Translations under genes and position numbers: made by a program
Notes under the pieces: generated by a model
Databases searched by the model: none
What the model saw: the letters and a program-made list of their open reading frames with translations, nothing else
Told to the model about the DNA's origin: nothing
DNA from: an uncultured Porphyromonadaceae bacterium
GTDB lineage: Bacteria > Bacteroidota > Bacteroidia > Bacteroidales > Muribaculaceae
Direction of reading: 5' to 3'
DNA: 21,447 bases
Assembly (NCBI GenBank): GCA_900555715.1
Contig: USMC01000044.1
Coordinates: 1-21,447, forward strand
Shown: positions 8,115 through 16,333 of the stretch, in pieces
Layout: every line of letters begins with the position of its first letter
Position numbering within the stretch: position 1 is the first letter of the stretch

Positions 8115-8453
8115 TTACTCTCCTTTGGGAAGAAGTTCAAAACTGTCGACATAGACCTCTGTGATATAATGCCTGATGGCATTGCGGTCGTCCCATGAAC
8201 GCGTACGCAGCTTGCCCTCGACCATTATCTTGACGCCCTTGCGGATATACATCTCCGCAAACTGCGCGGCACGGCCTGTCATAACGACATTGTGCCATTC
8301 GGTGACAGGAGGCAGCTCTATGTCGCGTCCCTCGGAGTCGCGCCCGCGGCGTCTTTCCGTGGTAGCGAGGCGGAATCGCGCTGTTGTCAGTCCGTCGGCG
8401 CTGCGCATCTCGGGATCGCCGCCGACATTTCCGAGCAATATCACTTTATTCAT
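8115..8453 (-). CDS. ssb: Single-stranded DNA-binding protein, short form
   Basis: A 112-residue SSB made essentially of the OB fold alone. It opens MNKVILLGNVGGDPEMR and contains the family core TEWHNVVMTGRAAQFAEMYI and KGVKIMVEGKLRTRSW, with the usual aromatic residues. SSB coats single-stranded DNA in replication and repair. It ends at FELLPKGE and lacks the linker and the acidic tip (typically ending DxPF) through which SSB recruits partner proteins. The stop is followed 2 bases later by ribD, and I see no frameshifted tail. It may be a second SSB alongside a full-length housekeeping copy elsewhere, or this lineage may use a tail-less form. It follows the patatin gene by 11 bases on the transcribed side. 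Confidence 0.93.
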   Translation of the reverse strand: MNKVILLGNVGGDPEMRSADGLTTARFRLATTERRRGRDSEGRDIELPPVTEWHNVVMTGRAAQFAEMYIRKGVKIMVEGKLRTRSWDDRNAIRHYITEVYVDSFELLPKGE

Positions 8454-8464
8454 AACAGTATATT

Positions 8465-10771
8465 TTACAAAAACGAAGGAGCCTCAAGATAGAAGCCGAG
8501 ACTTATTCCGGCATTGAAATGACGCCGGGAGCTGGAGTAGTTGCAGTATGCGCTGATGTCGGCAAAGGGAAGCGAATACACCACATCCGCCTCGCCGAAG
8601 AAATATGCCTTGCCGAACCATGAGCCGTATACTGCCTTGCCGTCGCTCTTTTCATAAATAGCACGCAGCGGAGCGAAAACGCTTGCGGAAAGACGTGCGG
8701 AAAGCTGTCCGTTGAATTTATAGACCGGCACAACTGTCGCCGCAAGAAAACTGTTGGCGCGCAGCCGGGGATCAAAGTAGTTGTTGGCGGCAGGAGTCGG
8801 AACAAACGCCGGCGCCGTACTGATAGCGGCATAGTAGCTGTCCAGAAGACCGCGCGTACTCAGAACAGCCTGTCCTTCAAGACCGAGGCTCCAGTGGCGG
8901 TCGAGCGAAAGGTAGTCGCGCTCATGCCAGTTGAACTGAAGCCACGACTTACCGTCGTCCGACATTCCTCCGGAAGGGGCGGCAGCGTCGAAATATCTTG
9001 ACTTCCCCGCCACACCCATCAGACGTCCGCGGCGGTGATATCCTGACGTTGGGAAATTGATATTGTCGACCGTTGACGAAGTGTATGCCACGAGTGCCTG
9101 AGCCATATCCAGCTTGATATTGTCGCGTCCTGCCAGATAGCTTTCGCCGCTGCTGTTGCGGAAGAAACTGTTATATTCCCGGCCTCCGCCGATACCTATT
9201 TCGAGCGTGCCCGTCCTTCCAGCCGCCACAGCCCAGCATAGTCGCCCGAAATAATCGTGTCCGGCGACAAACGACGGTTCGTTATCGTGGAAAAACAGTT
9301 TTTCATTCTCATAGAAGCGGCGCCGCGACGCAACGGCAGTAAATCGGAATGCAGAAGGCACGGATGTCGGCAGCGACACCGAGGCGGACAAGGCGCCCGC
9401 CATATAGCTCTGCCCTACCCACGCCTCGATTCCGGCACTGATAGAGCTGAAACTCATCGAGGAATATCCGGCGCGGCAATACAGAAAACTGTTGTTCGAC
9501 GACGTAAGATATGCTCCCACGCCAAGTTCATACTTCTGCTTCACCGACGCCGAAATATCGAGTCTGAACAGACGTGAGCTGTCCGGGATTACCGATGCCT
9601 TCGGACGGAATGTGCGCAGACGGTCGGAAGAGACAGCGCGATAGAAAGCGAGCCGCGCGCGGTCGAGACCGATGGTGTCGGTACCTTTGCGCGGCTTGAA
9701 AATATATTCGAGATAGGCATTCTGACGCGGCGAACAGCCCGTAACTTTAACCTCGGAGAAACGCAGCGGCGGTGTCTGTGATTTGAACACAGCCCGGCGC
9801 AGCTCTCTGCTGCCGGCAGGGACTCGGGCTGTCACACGAGCCTTTATGCTGTCCATCATCTCGACAGTTCTGTCGTAGCCGCGCTTGTAGATGGCTTTGG
9901 CAGCGTCGAAATCGAGAAGACTGAAATCGGAAAGGTCGATACGCACCTTTATGCCTTCGTTTTCAGGCAGGTCGTAGCTTTGCGGCTGCGACACAAGCAT
10001 ATCGAGCTGATCCATATATGAATTTTGCGGACCTTTCGCCGGGGAGCTCACATCGAAGCCGATCATCACCGACGGAGCGAACTCACGGCGCATGACGTCA
10101 ACAGGAAAGTTGTCGAAAATACCACCATCATAAAACACGTCTCCGCCGATCTTCACAGCCTGGAAAACAAGCGGAAAACTCATCGAAGCACGGACAGCAT
10201 CGGCAAGTTCCCCATGTGAAAACACTTCGGCGCGACGCTTGGTCATATTAGACGACACACAGCGGAAAGGCACGAATAGCTTGTCGAAATCGCCGCCGCA
10301 CTGCGCCGTATAGGAGCTGAAAAACTCCATGAACCCGAAGAGCATGGGAGTCGGCGAGATGAACGACTGAGGGTCGAACGTATCGGCAGCAGTGGAATCG
10401 CGCCGACCCACCGGCACACTGAACATCTGCGGAGTCGGCGGCTCCTGCGAGAAATAATAGATATACTCAGGATCGATCTTGCCGGCAGCGACACATCGGA
10501 AATAGTCCGACGTCATAAGCGAAAGAATCTCTTCAGGGCTATATCCGCAGGCATAAAGACCGCCTACAATCGCGCCCATCGACGTTCCAGCGACATAGTC
10601 GACAGGAATGCCGTTGTCTTCAAGAGCCTGCAGTGCTCCCACATGCGCTATTCCTTTTGCCCCGCCTCCGCTCAGCACAAGCCCGACAGACTGGTGTACC
10701 TCCGCAATCGCTGCGGCATGCGATACGAGCCCAAGAAAGAACAGCAGCAGGATAATAGCACATTTCCTCAT
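8465..10771 (-). CDS. Patatin-like phospholipase with POTRA and outer membrane barrel (type Vd-like)
   Basis: A 768-residue exported protein from the ATG at 10771 (MRKCAIILLLFFLGLVSHAA, a good signal peptide); an ATG at 10789 adds six residues. The patatin domain (about residues 28-310) has the oxyanion loop SGGGAKG, the nucleophile in G-T-S-M-G (Ser64) and the dyad Asp in D-G-G (Asp215), so the lipase site is intact. Residues about 335-410 look like a single POTRA domain (RFSEVKVTGCSPRQNAYLEY), and the rest is a Bac_surface_Ag/Omp85-type barrel of about 16 strands. Patatin-POTRA-barrel is the layout of the type Vd proteins PlpD of Pseudomonas and FplA of Fusobacterium, phospholipases carried to the cell surface by their own barrel. 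It lies between serB and ssb in one operon, with no evident functional tie. Substrate is unknown. Confidence 0.92.
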   Translation of the reverse strand: MRKCAIILLLFFLGLVSHAAAIAEVHQSVGLVLSGGGAKGIAHVGALQALEDNGIPVDYVAGTSMGAIVGGLYACGYSPEEILSLMTSDYFRCVAAGKIDPEYIYYFSQEPPTPQMFSVPVGRRDSTAADTFDPQSFISPTPMLFGFMEFFSSYTAQCGGDFDKLFVPFRCVSSNMTKRRAEVFSHGELADAVRASMSFPLVFQAVKIGGDVFYDGGIFDNFPVDVMRREFAPSVMIGFDVSSPAKGPQNSYMDQLDMLVSQPQSYDLPENEGIKVRIDLSDFSLLDFDAAKAIYKRGYDRTVEMMDSIKARVTARVPAGSRELRRAVFKSQTPPLRFSEVKVTGCSPRQNAYLEYIFKPRKGTDTIGLDRARLAFYRAVSSDRLRTFRPKASVIPDSSRLFRLDISASVKQKYELGVGAYLTSSNNSFLYCRAGYSSMSFSSISAGIEAWVGQSYMAGALSASVSLPTSVPSAFRFTAVASRRRFYENEKLFFHDNEPSFVAGHDYFGRLCWAVAAGRTGTLEIGIGGGREYNSFFRNSSGESYLAGRDNIKLDMAQALVAYTSSTVDNINFPTSGYHRRGRLMGVAGKSRYFDAAAPSGGMSDDGKSWLQFNWHERDYLSLDRHWSLGLEGQAVLSTRGLLDSYYAAISTAPAFVPTPAANNYFDPRLRANSFLAATVVPVYKFNGQLSARLSASVFAPLRAIYEKSDGKAVYGSWFGKAYFFGEADVVYSLPFADISAYCNYSSSRRHFNAGISLGFYLEAPSFL

Positions 10772-10811
10772 TTTCCGACAAGCAGGCATTTTAAAATCAG
10801 GATGTTGTTAC

Positions 10812-12032
10812 TCACGCGGTAATGAGACTGTCCTTAAATCCGAGGAAATACAGGACGCCGTCGAGCCCTATTGTCGAAATCGACTGCCGCGCATTAGCCT
10901 TTACCTTCGGCTTGGCGTGGAAAGCGATGCCCAGACCGGCGGTCGAGAGCATGGGAAGGTCGTTGGCGCCGTCGCCGACAGCGATTGTCTGAGCTATGTT
11001 GATATTCTCTACCTGTGCTATGATTTTAAGAAGCTCCGCCTTGCGTTTGCCGTCAACTATATCGCCGACGTAACGCCCGGTAAGTTTTCCGTCGGCAATC
11101 TCAAGCTCGTTGGCATATACATAATCGAAGCCGAAGCGCTGGCGGAGATAGTTCCCGAAATAGGTGAAGCCGCCGGATAGGATAGCGGTCTTGTAGCCTG
11201 TGCGTTTGAGCACCTGCATCATACGTTCTACACCTTCTGTGATAGGCAGATTTTCGGCGATTTCGCGCATCACGCTCTCGTCGAGACCTTTGAGAAGTGC
11301 CACACGGCGTCTGAAACTCTCGCAGAAATCTATTTCGCCGCGCATGGCGCTTTCCGTTATCGCCCGCACCTGCTCGCCGACGCCGGCGCGATCGGCAAGT
11401 TCGTCGATGACTTCTGTCTGAATGAGGGTCGAATCCATATCGAAGCATATCAGGCGGCGGCTGCGACGGAACACGTTATCCTCCTGGAGCGATATGTCGA
11501 AACCGTCGTTCTGCGATATTTCCATAAACCGTCCGCGCATGGCGTCGACGTCCTTGGGGTTGCCGCGGACAGAAAACTCCACACAGCTCTTGGAACGCGG
11601 TTCCACTTTGTCGGATATCGGCTGGCGTCCGGTAAGACGGCGGATGCTGTCGATGTTAAGCTCCTGACGGGCTATCTCTGCCGACACAAGAGCGATATTC
11701 TTGGCTGTCAGCGTGCGTCCGAGTATCGTGATAATCCATCGGCTCTTGCCTTCACGTGCCACCCATGCCTCATAATCGTCCACTGTAATAGGCGTGAAAT
11801 GTATGCCTACACCAAGGTCGTAGCATTTAAAGAGCAGATCCTTCATAATGTCGCCGCTCATGTCGGCTGTGGTGCGGAACAGAATGCCGAGCGACAGCTT
11901 GTGATGGATATCGCTCTGTCCGATGTCGAGAATCTGAGCGTTGTGACGGGCGAGGATTTCAGTCAGCGCCGATGTCACGCCCGGTTTGTCGTCGCCTGAG
12001 ATATTGATAAGAATGAGTTCTATGTCTTCCAT
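10812..12032 (-). CDS. serB: Phosphoserine phosphatase with N-terminal ACT domains
   Basis: SerB dephosphorylates L-3-phosphoserine, the last step of serine synthesis. The 406-residue protein begins with an ACT regulatory domain (about residues 4-85, LILINISGDDKPGVTSALTE) and a second ACT-like part (about 98-185), then the HAD phosphatase domain: motif I FDMDST with D198 and D200, a S-G-G at 286-288 for phosphate binding, and G-D-G-A-N-D at 353-358 for magnesium. All key residues are present. The double ACT form is common in Bacteroidetes and suggests feedback control by serine or another amino acid. It is the first gene of its operon, with a clear promoter 35 bases upstream, and is followed by the patatin gene. 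Confidence 0.96.
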   Translation of the reverse strand: MEDIELILINISGDDKPGVTSALTEILARHNAQILDIGQSDIHHKLSLGILFRTTADMSGDIMKDLLFKCYDLGVGIHFTPITVDDYEAWVAREGKSRWIITILGRTLTAKNIALVSAEIARQELNIDSIRRLTGRQPISDKVEPRSKSCVEFSVRGNPKDVDAMRGRFMEISQNDGFDISLQEDNVFRRSRRLICFDMDSTLIQTEVIDELADRAGVGEQVRAITESAMRGEIDFCESFRRRVALLKGLDESVMREIAENLPITEGVERMMQVLKRTGYKTAILSGGFTYFGNYLRQRFGFDYVYANELEIADGKLTGRYVGDIVDGKRKAELLKIIAQVENINIAQTIAVGDGANDLPMLSTAGLGIAFHAKPKVKANARQSISTIGLDGVLYFLGFKDSLITA

Positions 12033-12066
12033 GCTTCAAATGTTCAGTCAGTATATGTTTATGATG

Positions 12067-12097
12067 CAAAATTAGGAATTTGTTTTCATACTCCAAA
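12067..12097 (-). promoter_or_regulatory. Promoter of the serB-patatin-ssb-ribD operon
   Basis: On the minus strand TTTG (12094-12097), 19 bases, then TAATTTTG (12067-12074): an exact match to the Bacteroidetes housekeeping promoter TTTG-N19-TAnnTTTG. It lies 34 bases before the serB start and is the best promoter match in the window. Confidence 0.75.
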
Positions 12098-12115
12098 AAA
12101 CTCATACATCTATTG

Positions 12116-12142
12116 AAAAAAGGCTGCTCCGGCAGCCTTTTT
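12116..12142 (-). terminator. Intrinsic terminator after butyrate kinase
   Basis: AGGCTGC (12121-12127) and GCAGCCT (12132-12138) pair around TCCG, with A-runs and T-runs on both flanks, so it could work in both directions. It starts directly at the stop of the butyrate kinase gene and separates the ptb-buk transcript from serB. Confidence 0.88.
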
Positions 12143-13369
12143 CTATTCGTAGCGACGAAGGTCGCGGAACTTGCGCAGATACTGGCGTATCGCCGTCATA
12201 GGTTTCGTCTTCACCTGAGGTTTGATTGCCATAAGCAACCAGTCGCGCAACTTCGACGGCCGTTCCACATCGTTGATCTGCGACGGGTCGTCGTAGTCCT
12301 CGCTCTTATACTCTTTAGGCACGCGCTCGCCGCGCAGGACAGCAAAAGCATTCTCCGCAAGGGCACGAAGCTCGTTCTCGCCGGGGTATACGAATATCGG
12401 AGCGATGAACGACACATGATCGGCGATGAAGTCGGTGATGCGTTTGCTGTGTGCTATTCCGCCTGTAATGAGGATAGCGTCGACATCGCCTTTAAGAGCC
12501 ACCGCCATCGCCCCTATCTCCTTGGAGATAGTGTAGCACATGGCACGGAGAATGAGCATGGCATGGAGATCGTGCTTCTGTATGCGGTCGAGCACCTCGG
12601 GCACTGACGTCGTGCCGAGATGCGCGAAAAGTCCGCCCGTTCCGTGCACTTTCCTGATGAGTTCTTCTTCTGTATATTTGCCGGAGAAACACAGACGTAC
12701 GAGCGGACCCGGAGGCAGGGAACCTGAGCGCTCGGGCGAGAACGGTCCGCAGCCGTCGAGGGCGTTTGTAGTGTCGATGACGCGCCCGCGGCGATGTGCG
12801 CTGATGGTGCAGCCGCCACCCATGTGACAGACAATAAGGTTTTGTTCCTCATATTTTTTACCGCTTTCCTTGCAGTAGAGACGCGCCACGGCTTTCTGGT
12901 TGAGTGCGTGAAACACCGACTCGCGGGGAAGTTCAGGAAGTCCGCTTATACGGGCATAAGGCATCATTTCATCGACGACGACAGGGTCGGCGATATATGC
13001 CTTGACGCCTATCTCGTCGGCAATCTCACGGGCTATGAGACCGCCGAGATTCGACGCATGCTGCATACGCGCATGGAGAAGGTCGTGGCGCAGATCTTCG
13101 TTCACTTCATACACACCGCTCTCGATGGGACTTACAATGCCGCCGCGTCCTATTACGGCTGAAAGGCTTCTTATGTCGACGTCGCGGTTGAGAAGTTCTT
13201 TCTCGATAAGGTCCTTACGCCAGTCGAACTGATCGACGACATTCTCGAACCGGGCAAGTTCTTCAGGCGTATGTTCGATCGACACTGTAAAATCAGGCGA
13301 CCCGTCGGTATAGACGGCTATCTTAGTAGACGTCGACCCCGGATTGATGGCAAGAATCCTGTACGTCAT
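12143..13369 (-). CDS. buk: Butyrate kinase with C-terminal extension
   Basis: Butyrate kinase (acetokinase family) converts butyryl phosphate or a branched acyl phosphate plus ADP to the acid plus ATP. The ATG at 13369 starts MTYRILAINPGSTSTKIAVY, the phosphate-binding N-terminus of the family; a longer frame to 13450 would overlap ptb. Other signatures are AVIGRGGIV, CHMGGGCTISAHRRGRVID, DGCGPFSPERSGSLP and LITGGIAHS. At 408 residues it is about 50 longer than the usual near-355 form: after LRGERVPKEY a charged tail continues, with SKLRDWLLMAIKP and a basic stretch at the end. The stop lies at the terminator. It begins 2 bases after ptb, so the two form a coupled pair. Whether the acid made is butyrate, isobutyrate or isovalerate cannot be told from sequence. 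Confidence 0.94.
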   Translation of the reverse strand: MTYRILAINPGSTSTKIAVYTDGSPDFTVSIEHTPEELARFENVVDQFDWRKDLIEKELLNRDVDIRSLSAVIGRGGIVSPIESGVYEVNEDLRHDLLHARMQHASNLGGLIAREIADEIGVKAYIADPVVVDEMMPYARISGLPELPRESVFHALNQKAVARLYCKESGKKYEEQNLIVCHMGGGCTISAHRRGRVIDTTNALDGCGPFSPERSGSLPPGPLVRLCFSGKYTEEELIRKVHGTGGLFAHLGTTSVPEVLDRIQKHDLHAMLILRAMCYTISKEIGAMAVALKGDVDAILITGGIAHSKRITDFIADHVSFIAPIFVYPGENELRALAENAFAVLRGERVPKEYKSEDYDDPSQINDVERPSKLRDWLLMAIKPQVKTKPMTAIRQYLRKFRDLRRYE

Positions 13370-13371
13370 AG

Positions 13372-14277
13372 TTATTTCGTCTGAAGACATGCAAGAGCGA
13401 TAGAATAGAGCTTTGTCGCCATGGTATCGCCGCGCGAAGTAAGAACACACGGCACCTTTGTGCCTACCACAATAGCTGCCACATCCGCACCGCCCATGTG
13501 TGTGGCGGCTTTGAAGAATACGTTGGCTGCCTCAAGGTTAGGGAAAAGAAGACAGTCGGCATGACCGGCGACTGCCGAGCCCTGCACTTTTTTTGTCTCC
13601 GCCGCCTCGGCGTAAAGAGCGACATCGAGCGACAGAGGACCGTCGACGACGACTTTACCGAGCTGGCCGCGATCGCCCATCTTGGCAAGGATGGCGCTTT
13701 CGGTCGACGACTGAACCGACGGAAGAACCTGCTCCGACGGAGCTATGCACGCTATGAGCGGCACTTCGACACCCAGCGAACGCGATATCTGAGTGAGGTA
13801 CTTGATAAGGACAGTCTTCTGCTTGAAATCAGGCTGAGGAATCACAGCGACATCCGACACACAGAGAAGTCTGTCGCGACCGGGGATATCGAGAACCGAC
13901 ACATGGCTCAGAGTGCCTTTGGGCGGAAACAGTCCGGCTTCTTTATTAAGTATGCCGCGCATATATTTATCTGTGGACACAAGTCCCTTCATCAGCACAT
14001 CGGCGCCTCCGCCGGCAACAAGAGCTACTGCCATTTCGACACAGCGGACATCGCTTTTCTCATCTACTATGGCAAAGGCTGTGGCATCAAGTCCTTCGGC
14101 ACGGCATATTTCGAGAATCTTCGCCTTGTCGCCGAAAACTGTCGGCTCGACAAGCCCTTCCTGCCATGCGTTATAGACCGCCTGAAGAGTGTGGGCGTCG
14201 TTGCCGTAAGCCACAGCGAGACGCTTGCGACCGCCATTCCTGGCGGCTTCCAATAGTTCACTTAGTTTCTTTATCAT
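13372..14277 (-). CDS. ptb: Phosphate butyryltransferase / phosphate acyltransferase
   Basis: A 301-residue member of the phosphate acetyl/butyryltransferase family, which exchanges CoA for phosphate on short acyl groups. Family marks are the VVVDGPLSLDVAL segment, GHADCLLFPNLEAANVFFKA and the C-terminal SRGDTMATKLYSIAL. Length fits Ptb, and its pairing with butyrate kinase argues for butyryl or branched-chain acyl substrates rather than acetyl. It lies 58 bases downstream of the metallophosphoesterase and I see no convincing promoter in that gap, so it may be read through from upstream. Confidence 0.93.
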   Translation of the reverse strand: MIKKLSELLEAARNGGRKRLAVAYGNDAHTLQAVYNAWQEGLVEPTVFGDKAKILEICRAEGLDATAFAIVDEKSDVRCVEMAVALVAGGGADVLMKGLVSTDKYMRGILNKEAGLFPPKGTLSHVSVLDIPGRDRLLCVSDVAVIPQPDFKQKTVLIKYLTQISRSLGVEVPLIACIAPSEQVLPSVQSSTESAILAKMGDRGQLGKVVVDGPLSLDVALYAEAAETKKVQGSAVAGHADCLLFPNLEAANVFFKAATHMGGADVAAIVVGTKVPCVLTSRGDTMATKLYSIALACLQTK

Positions 14278-14335
14278 CGTTCAATCTATGTTTAGAGATG
14301 CCGCTACCGACGGTAAACCCGCTTTTGCAGCTTCA

Positions 14336-16195
14336 TTATATGGATTTATTTCTTGAAATGCGAAATACAGTACCTTCCACGAGCGATACGTATATGTCGC
14401 CGTCCGTCGGGTCGACGTCAATGCCGTTGACCTCGCTCACGCCAAGGGGTAGCGACGCTATAAGCTTATGGTCGGAAGCACGGGTGATTGTGACACGACC
14501 GGCAAGCGAACCGGTATAGATATATCCATCCTTCTCAACTATCAGGCATGGAGCATGCTCATAGCCGAGCCCGAGGTTTATTGTCCAGAGTTTTTTAAAA
14601 TCGGGCACTGTGGCATCGACAGCTACAAGTTCGCCGTCCATGGTCTTTGCATAGATGCGCGTGCCGTCGGCGCTGCATCCCATACTCTCACGGTAGCGGT
14701 GTGAATTGTCGCGCCACAACGTTTTGCCTGTCGCACGGTCTATCGCAGTCATGTAGCGGTCGGGAGCCACTACATAGACCCGCTCGCCGGAAATGACAGG
14801 CACAACATTGCCGGGACCATAGAAATTGTTCTGCTTGCCGTTGTTCCACACCCAGCGCAGCTTGCCCGTACGCAGATCGAGCATACGCAGATTCGAATCC
14901 CAGGCGCCGAAAAGAAGGTCGTTGCCGTCTATTGCGGGAGATGCCTGGCAGTAATTGAAAATTGAATCATAGCGCCATACAAGCTTTCCGTCGGAAGGAC
15001 GTCGGCGCTCGATGCGCTTGAAGCCGCCCTGAATATATCCCTTGCCGTCGGGTGTCAGCATTCCGTCTGCCACATAAGGTCCTTCTTCACTCTTCTTTTT
15101 TGCCCTGACTTTACCGGAGACAGCGTCGACGAACAGAATGCCGTCGTACATCGGGACGGCAACTCTGCCCTTCATCACAACAGGTCGGCTATAGAGACTC
15201 GCACCGGCAGGCACGCTCCAGCGCAATTCACCGCTCTTCTTGTCCACTGCCTTGGCATAGCCTGAAGAATTGCCGAAATAAACATTATTATCATCAATGC
15301 CGAGGCGTGTGAATACCGAAGCGCTGTCCGTCCAGATTTTCTGAACAGAGAAGCCTTCCGGCGCTACAATCTCAGGACGTTCGGCAAACTTCGCCTTTGA
15401 ATGGCAGGTGCGCGCGGCGAAGGCAAACTTCGCCTCCCGGGGCTTGCCGATGGTCTTGTTATAGACATGAACCCAGTCATTATCGACTTCCACCTCCGTA
15501 TATCCGTAGTCGCCTTTGCCACCGTCAAGAGCGCGGGTGGTAATGCACGGCAGATCAGAACCGCTGTCGTCGCCGCCCATCATATATGTCCCCCACCGGT
15601 GGTAGTGACCGTTGATATGAGCTATGACAGGAAATTCTTCCAGAATCTCGATATAATCCTGAACATTGTCAAGGTCGGGCAGATGCAGAGGATAGTGGTT
15701 GAAGCTAAGCACGCGCTTGCCTGGAGCTACGCGCTCACGCAAGGTGTCGCGGAGCCAGTGCAGATCTTCCTGCTTGATATGCCCGTTGCCCATCTTCATG
15801 AACGGACCGCAGGCTATTCCGACAATAATGAGAGAATCCTTCTCAACCACGAATTTGTCATCGCCCCACAGGTCGGTGAACGTTTTGGCTGCGCTCTGGC
15901 TCCACGTCGTCTCATGGTTGCCGGGGACAATGTAGAGCGGATGTGAAATATCGTCGAGAATGCTCTTCACGTAAGTCAGCTCCGCATCGGAGCCTTCGTA
16001 CGCCAGGTCGCCATTGACGACAACCATATCGTAAGGCGACGCATTGATTTCGCGCACAGCCTCTCGGAGAGCCTTGTCGTTAGCACTGCCCGCTCCTACG
16101 TGGATATCGTTGAGCACGGCGATATTAATATGTTGGGCATAAGCCGAAAAAAGAATCAGCATATATGCCAGGAATACTGTCAGGCGTAATTTCAT
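14336..16195 (-). CDS. Secreted metallophosphoesterase with PQQ-like beta propeller
   Basis: A 619-residue exported two-domain protein. The signal peptide ends near FSAYA-QHI. Residues about 22-215 form a calcineurin-like phosphoesterase with every metal site visible: D30-x-H32, N61-G-D63, G-N-H-E (92-95), H167 in FNHYPLH, and G-H-Y-H (196-199). Residues about 270-615 are a PQQ-type propeller with repeats of the form AVDKKSGELRWSVP, RPSDGKLVWRYDS, DLRTGKLRWVWN and AIDRATGKTLWRD, which probably bind a ligand or partner. Likely a periplasmic or surface phosphatase or phosphodiesterase; the substrate is unknown. It precedes ptb-buk in the same direction and is divergent from the leucine-rich-repeat gene. 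Confidence 0.92.
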   Translation of the reverse strand: MKLRLTVFLAYMLILFSAYAQHINIAVLNDIHVGAGSANDKALREAVREINASPYDMVVVNGDLAYEGSDAELTYVKSILDDISHPLYIVPGNHETTWSQSAAKTFTDLWGDDKFVVEKDSLIIVGIACGPFMKMGNGHIKQEDLHWLRDTLRERVAPGKRVLSFNHYPLHLPDLDNVQDYIEILEEFPVIAHINGHYHRWGTYMMGGDDSGSDLPCITTRALDGGKGDYGYTEVEVDNDWVHVYNKTIGKPREAKFAFAARTCHSKAKFAERPEIVAPEGFSVQKIWTDSASVFTRLGIDDNNVYFGNSSGYAKAVDKKSGELRWSVPAGASLYSRPVVMKGRVAVPMYDGILFVDAVSGKVRAKKKSEEGPYVADGMLTPDGKGYIQGGFKRIERRRPSDGKLVWRYDSIFNYCQASPAIDGNDLLFGAWDSNLRMLDLRTGKLRWVWNNGKQNNFYGPGNVVPVISGERVYVVAPDRYMTAIDRATGKTLWRDNSHRYRESMGCSADGTRIYAKTMDGELVAVDATVPDFKKLWTINLGLGYEHAPCLIVEKDGYIYTGSLAGRVTITRASDHKLIASLPLGVSEVNGIDVDPTDGDIYVSLVEGTVFRISRNKSI

Positions 16196-16211
16196 GGTGC
16201 GGTCTTTTCGG

Positions 16212-16219
16212 CAAAGATA
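16212..16219 (-). promoter_or_regulatory. -7 promoter box of the metallophosphoesterase gene
   Basis: On the minus strand TATCTTTG matches TAnnTTTG exactly, 16 bases before the ATG, so the leader would be very short. There is no clean TTTG at 19 bases upstream; the sequence there is TTTA. This lies in the 138-base divergent region shared with the leucine-rich-repeat gene, for which I found no good box on the plus strand. Confidence 0.5.
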
Positions 16220-16333
16220 CGGCTTTTTCGGGGCAAAATAAAAAATTCAAAATTTTTTAAAACCTTTTCTCCAGTTTATATGTTAGAAATACAAATCTCA
16301 AGAAGAACATTCACACTATTATTTATGATTGAT

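Noticed and set aside
13498..14256. Plus-strand frame of 252 codons opposite ptb
   Set aside because: Antisense shadow of phosphate butyryltransferase, which has full family signatures.
14305..14315. Palindrome TACCGACGGTA upstream of ptb
   Set aside because: Five-base arms only, single copy in the gap and no promoter beside it; too weak to call an operator.
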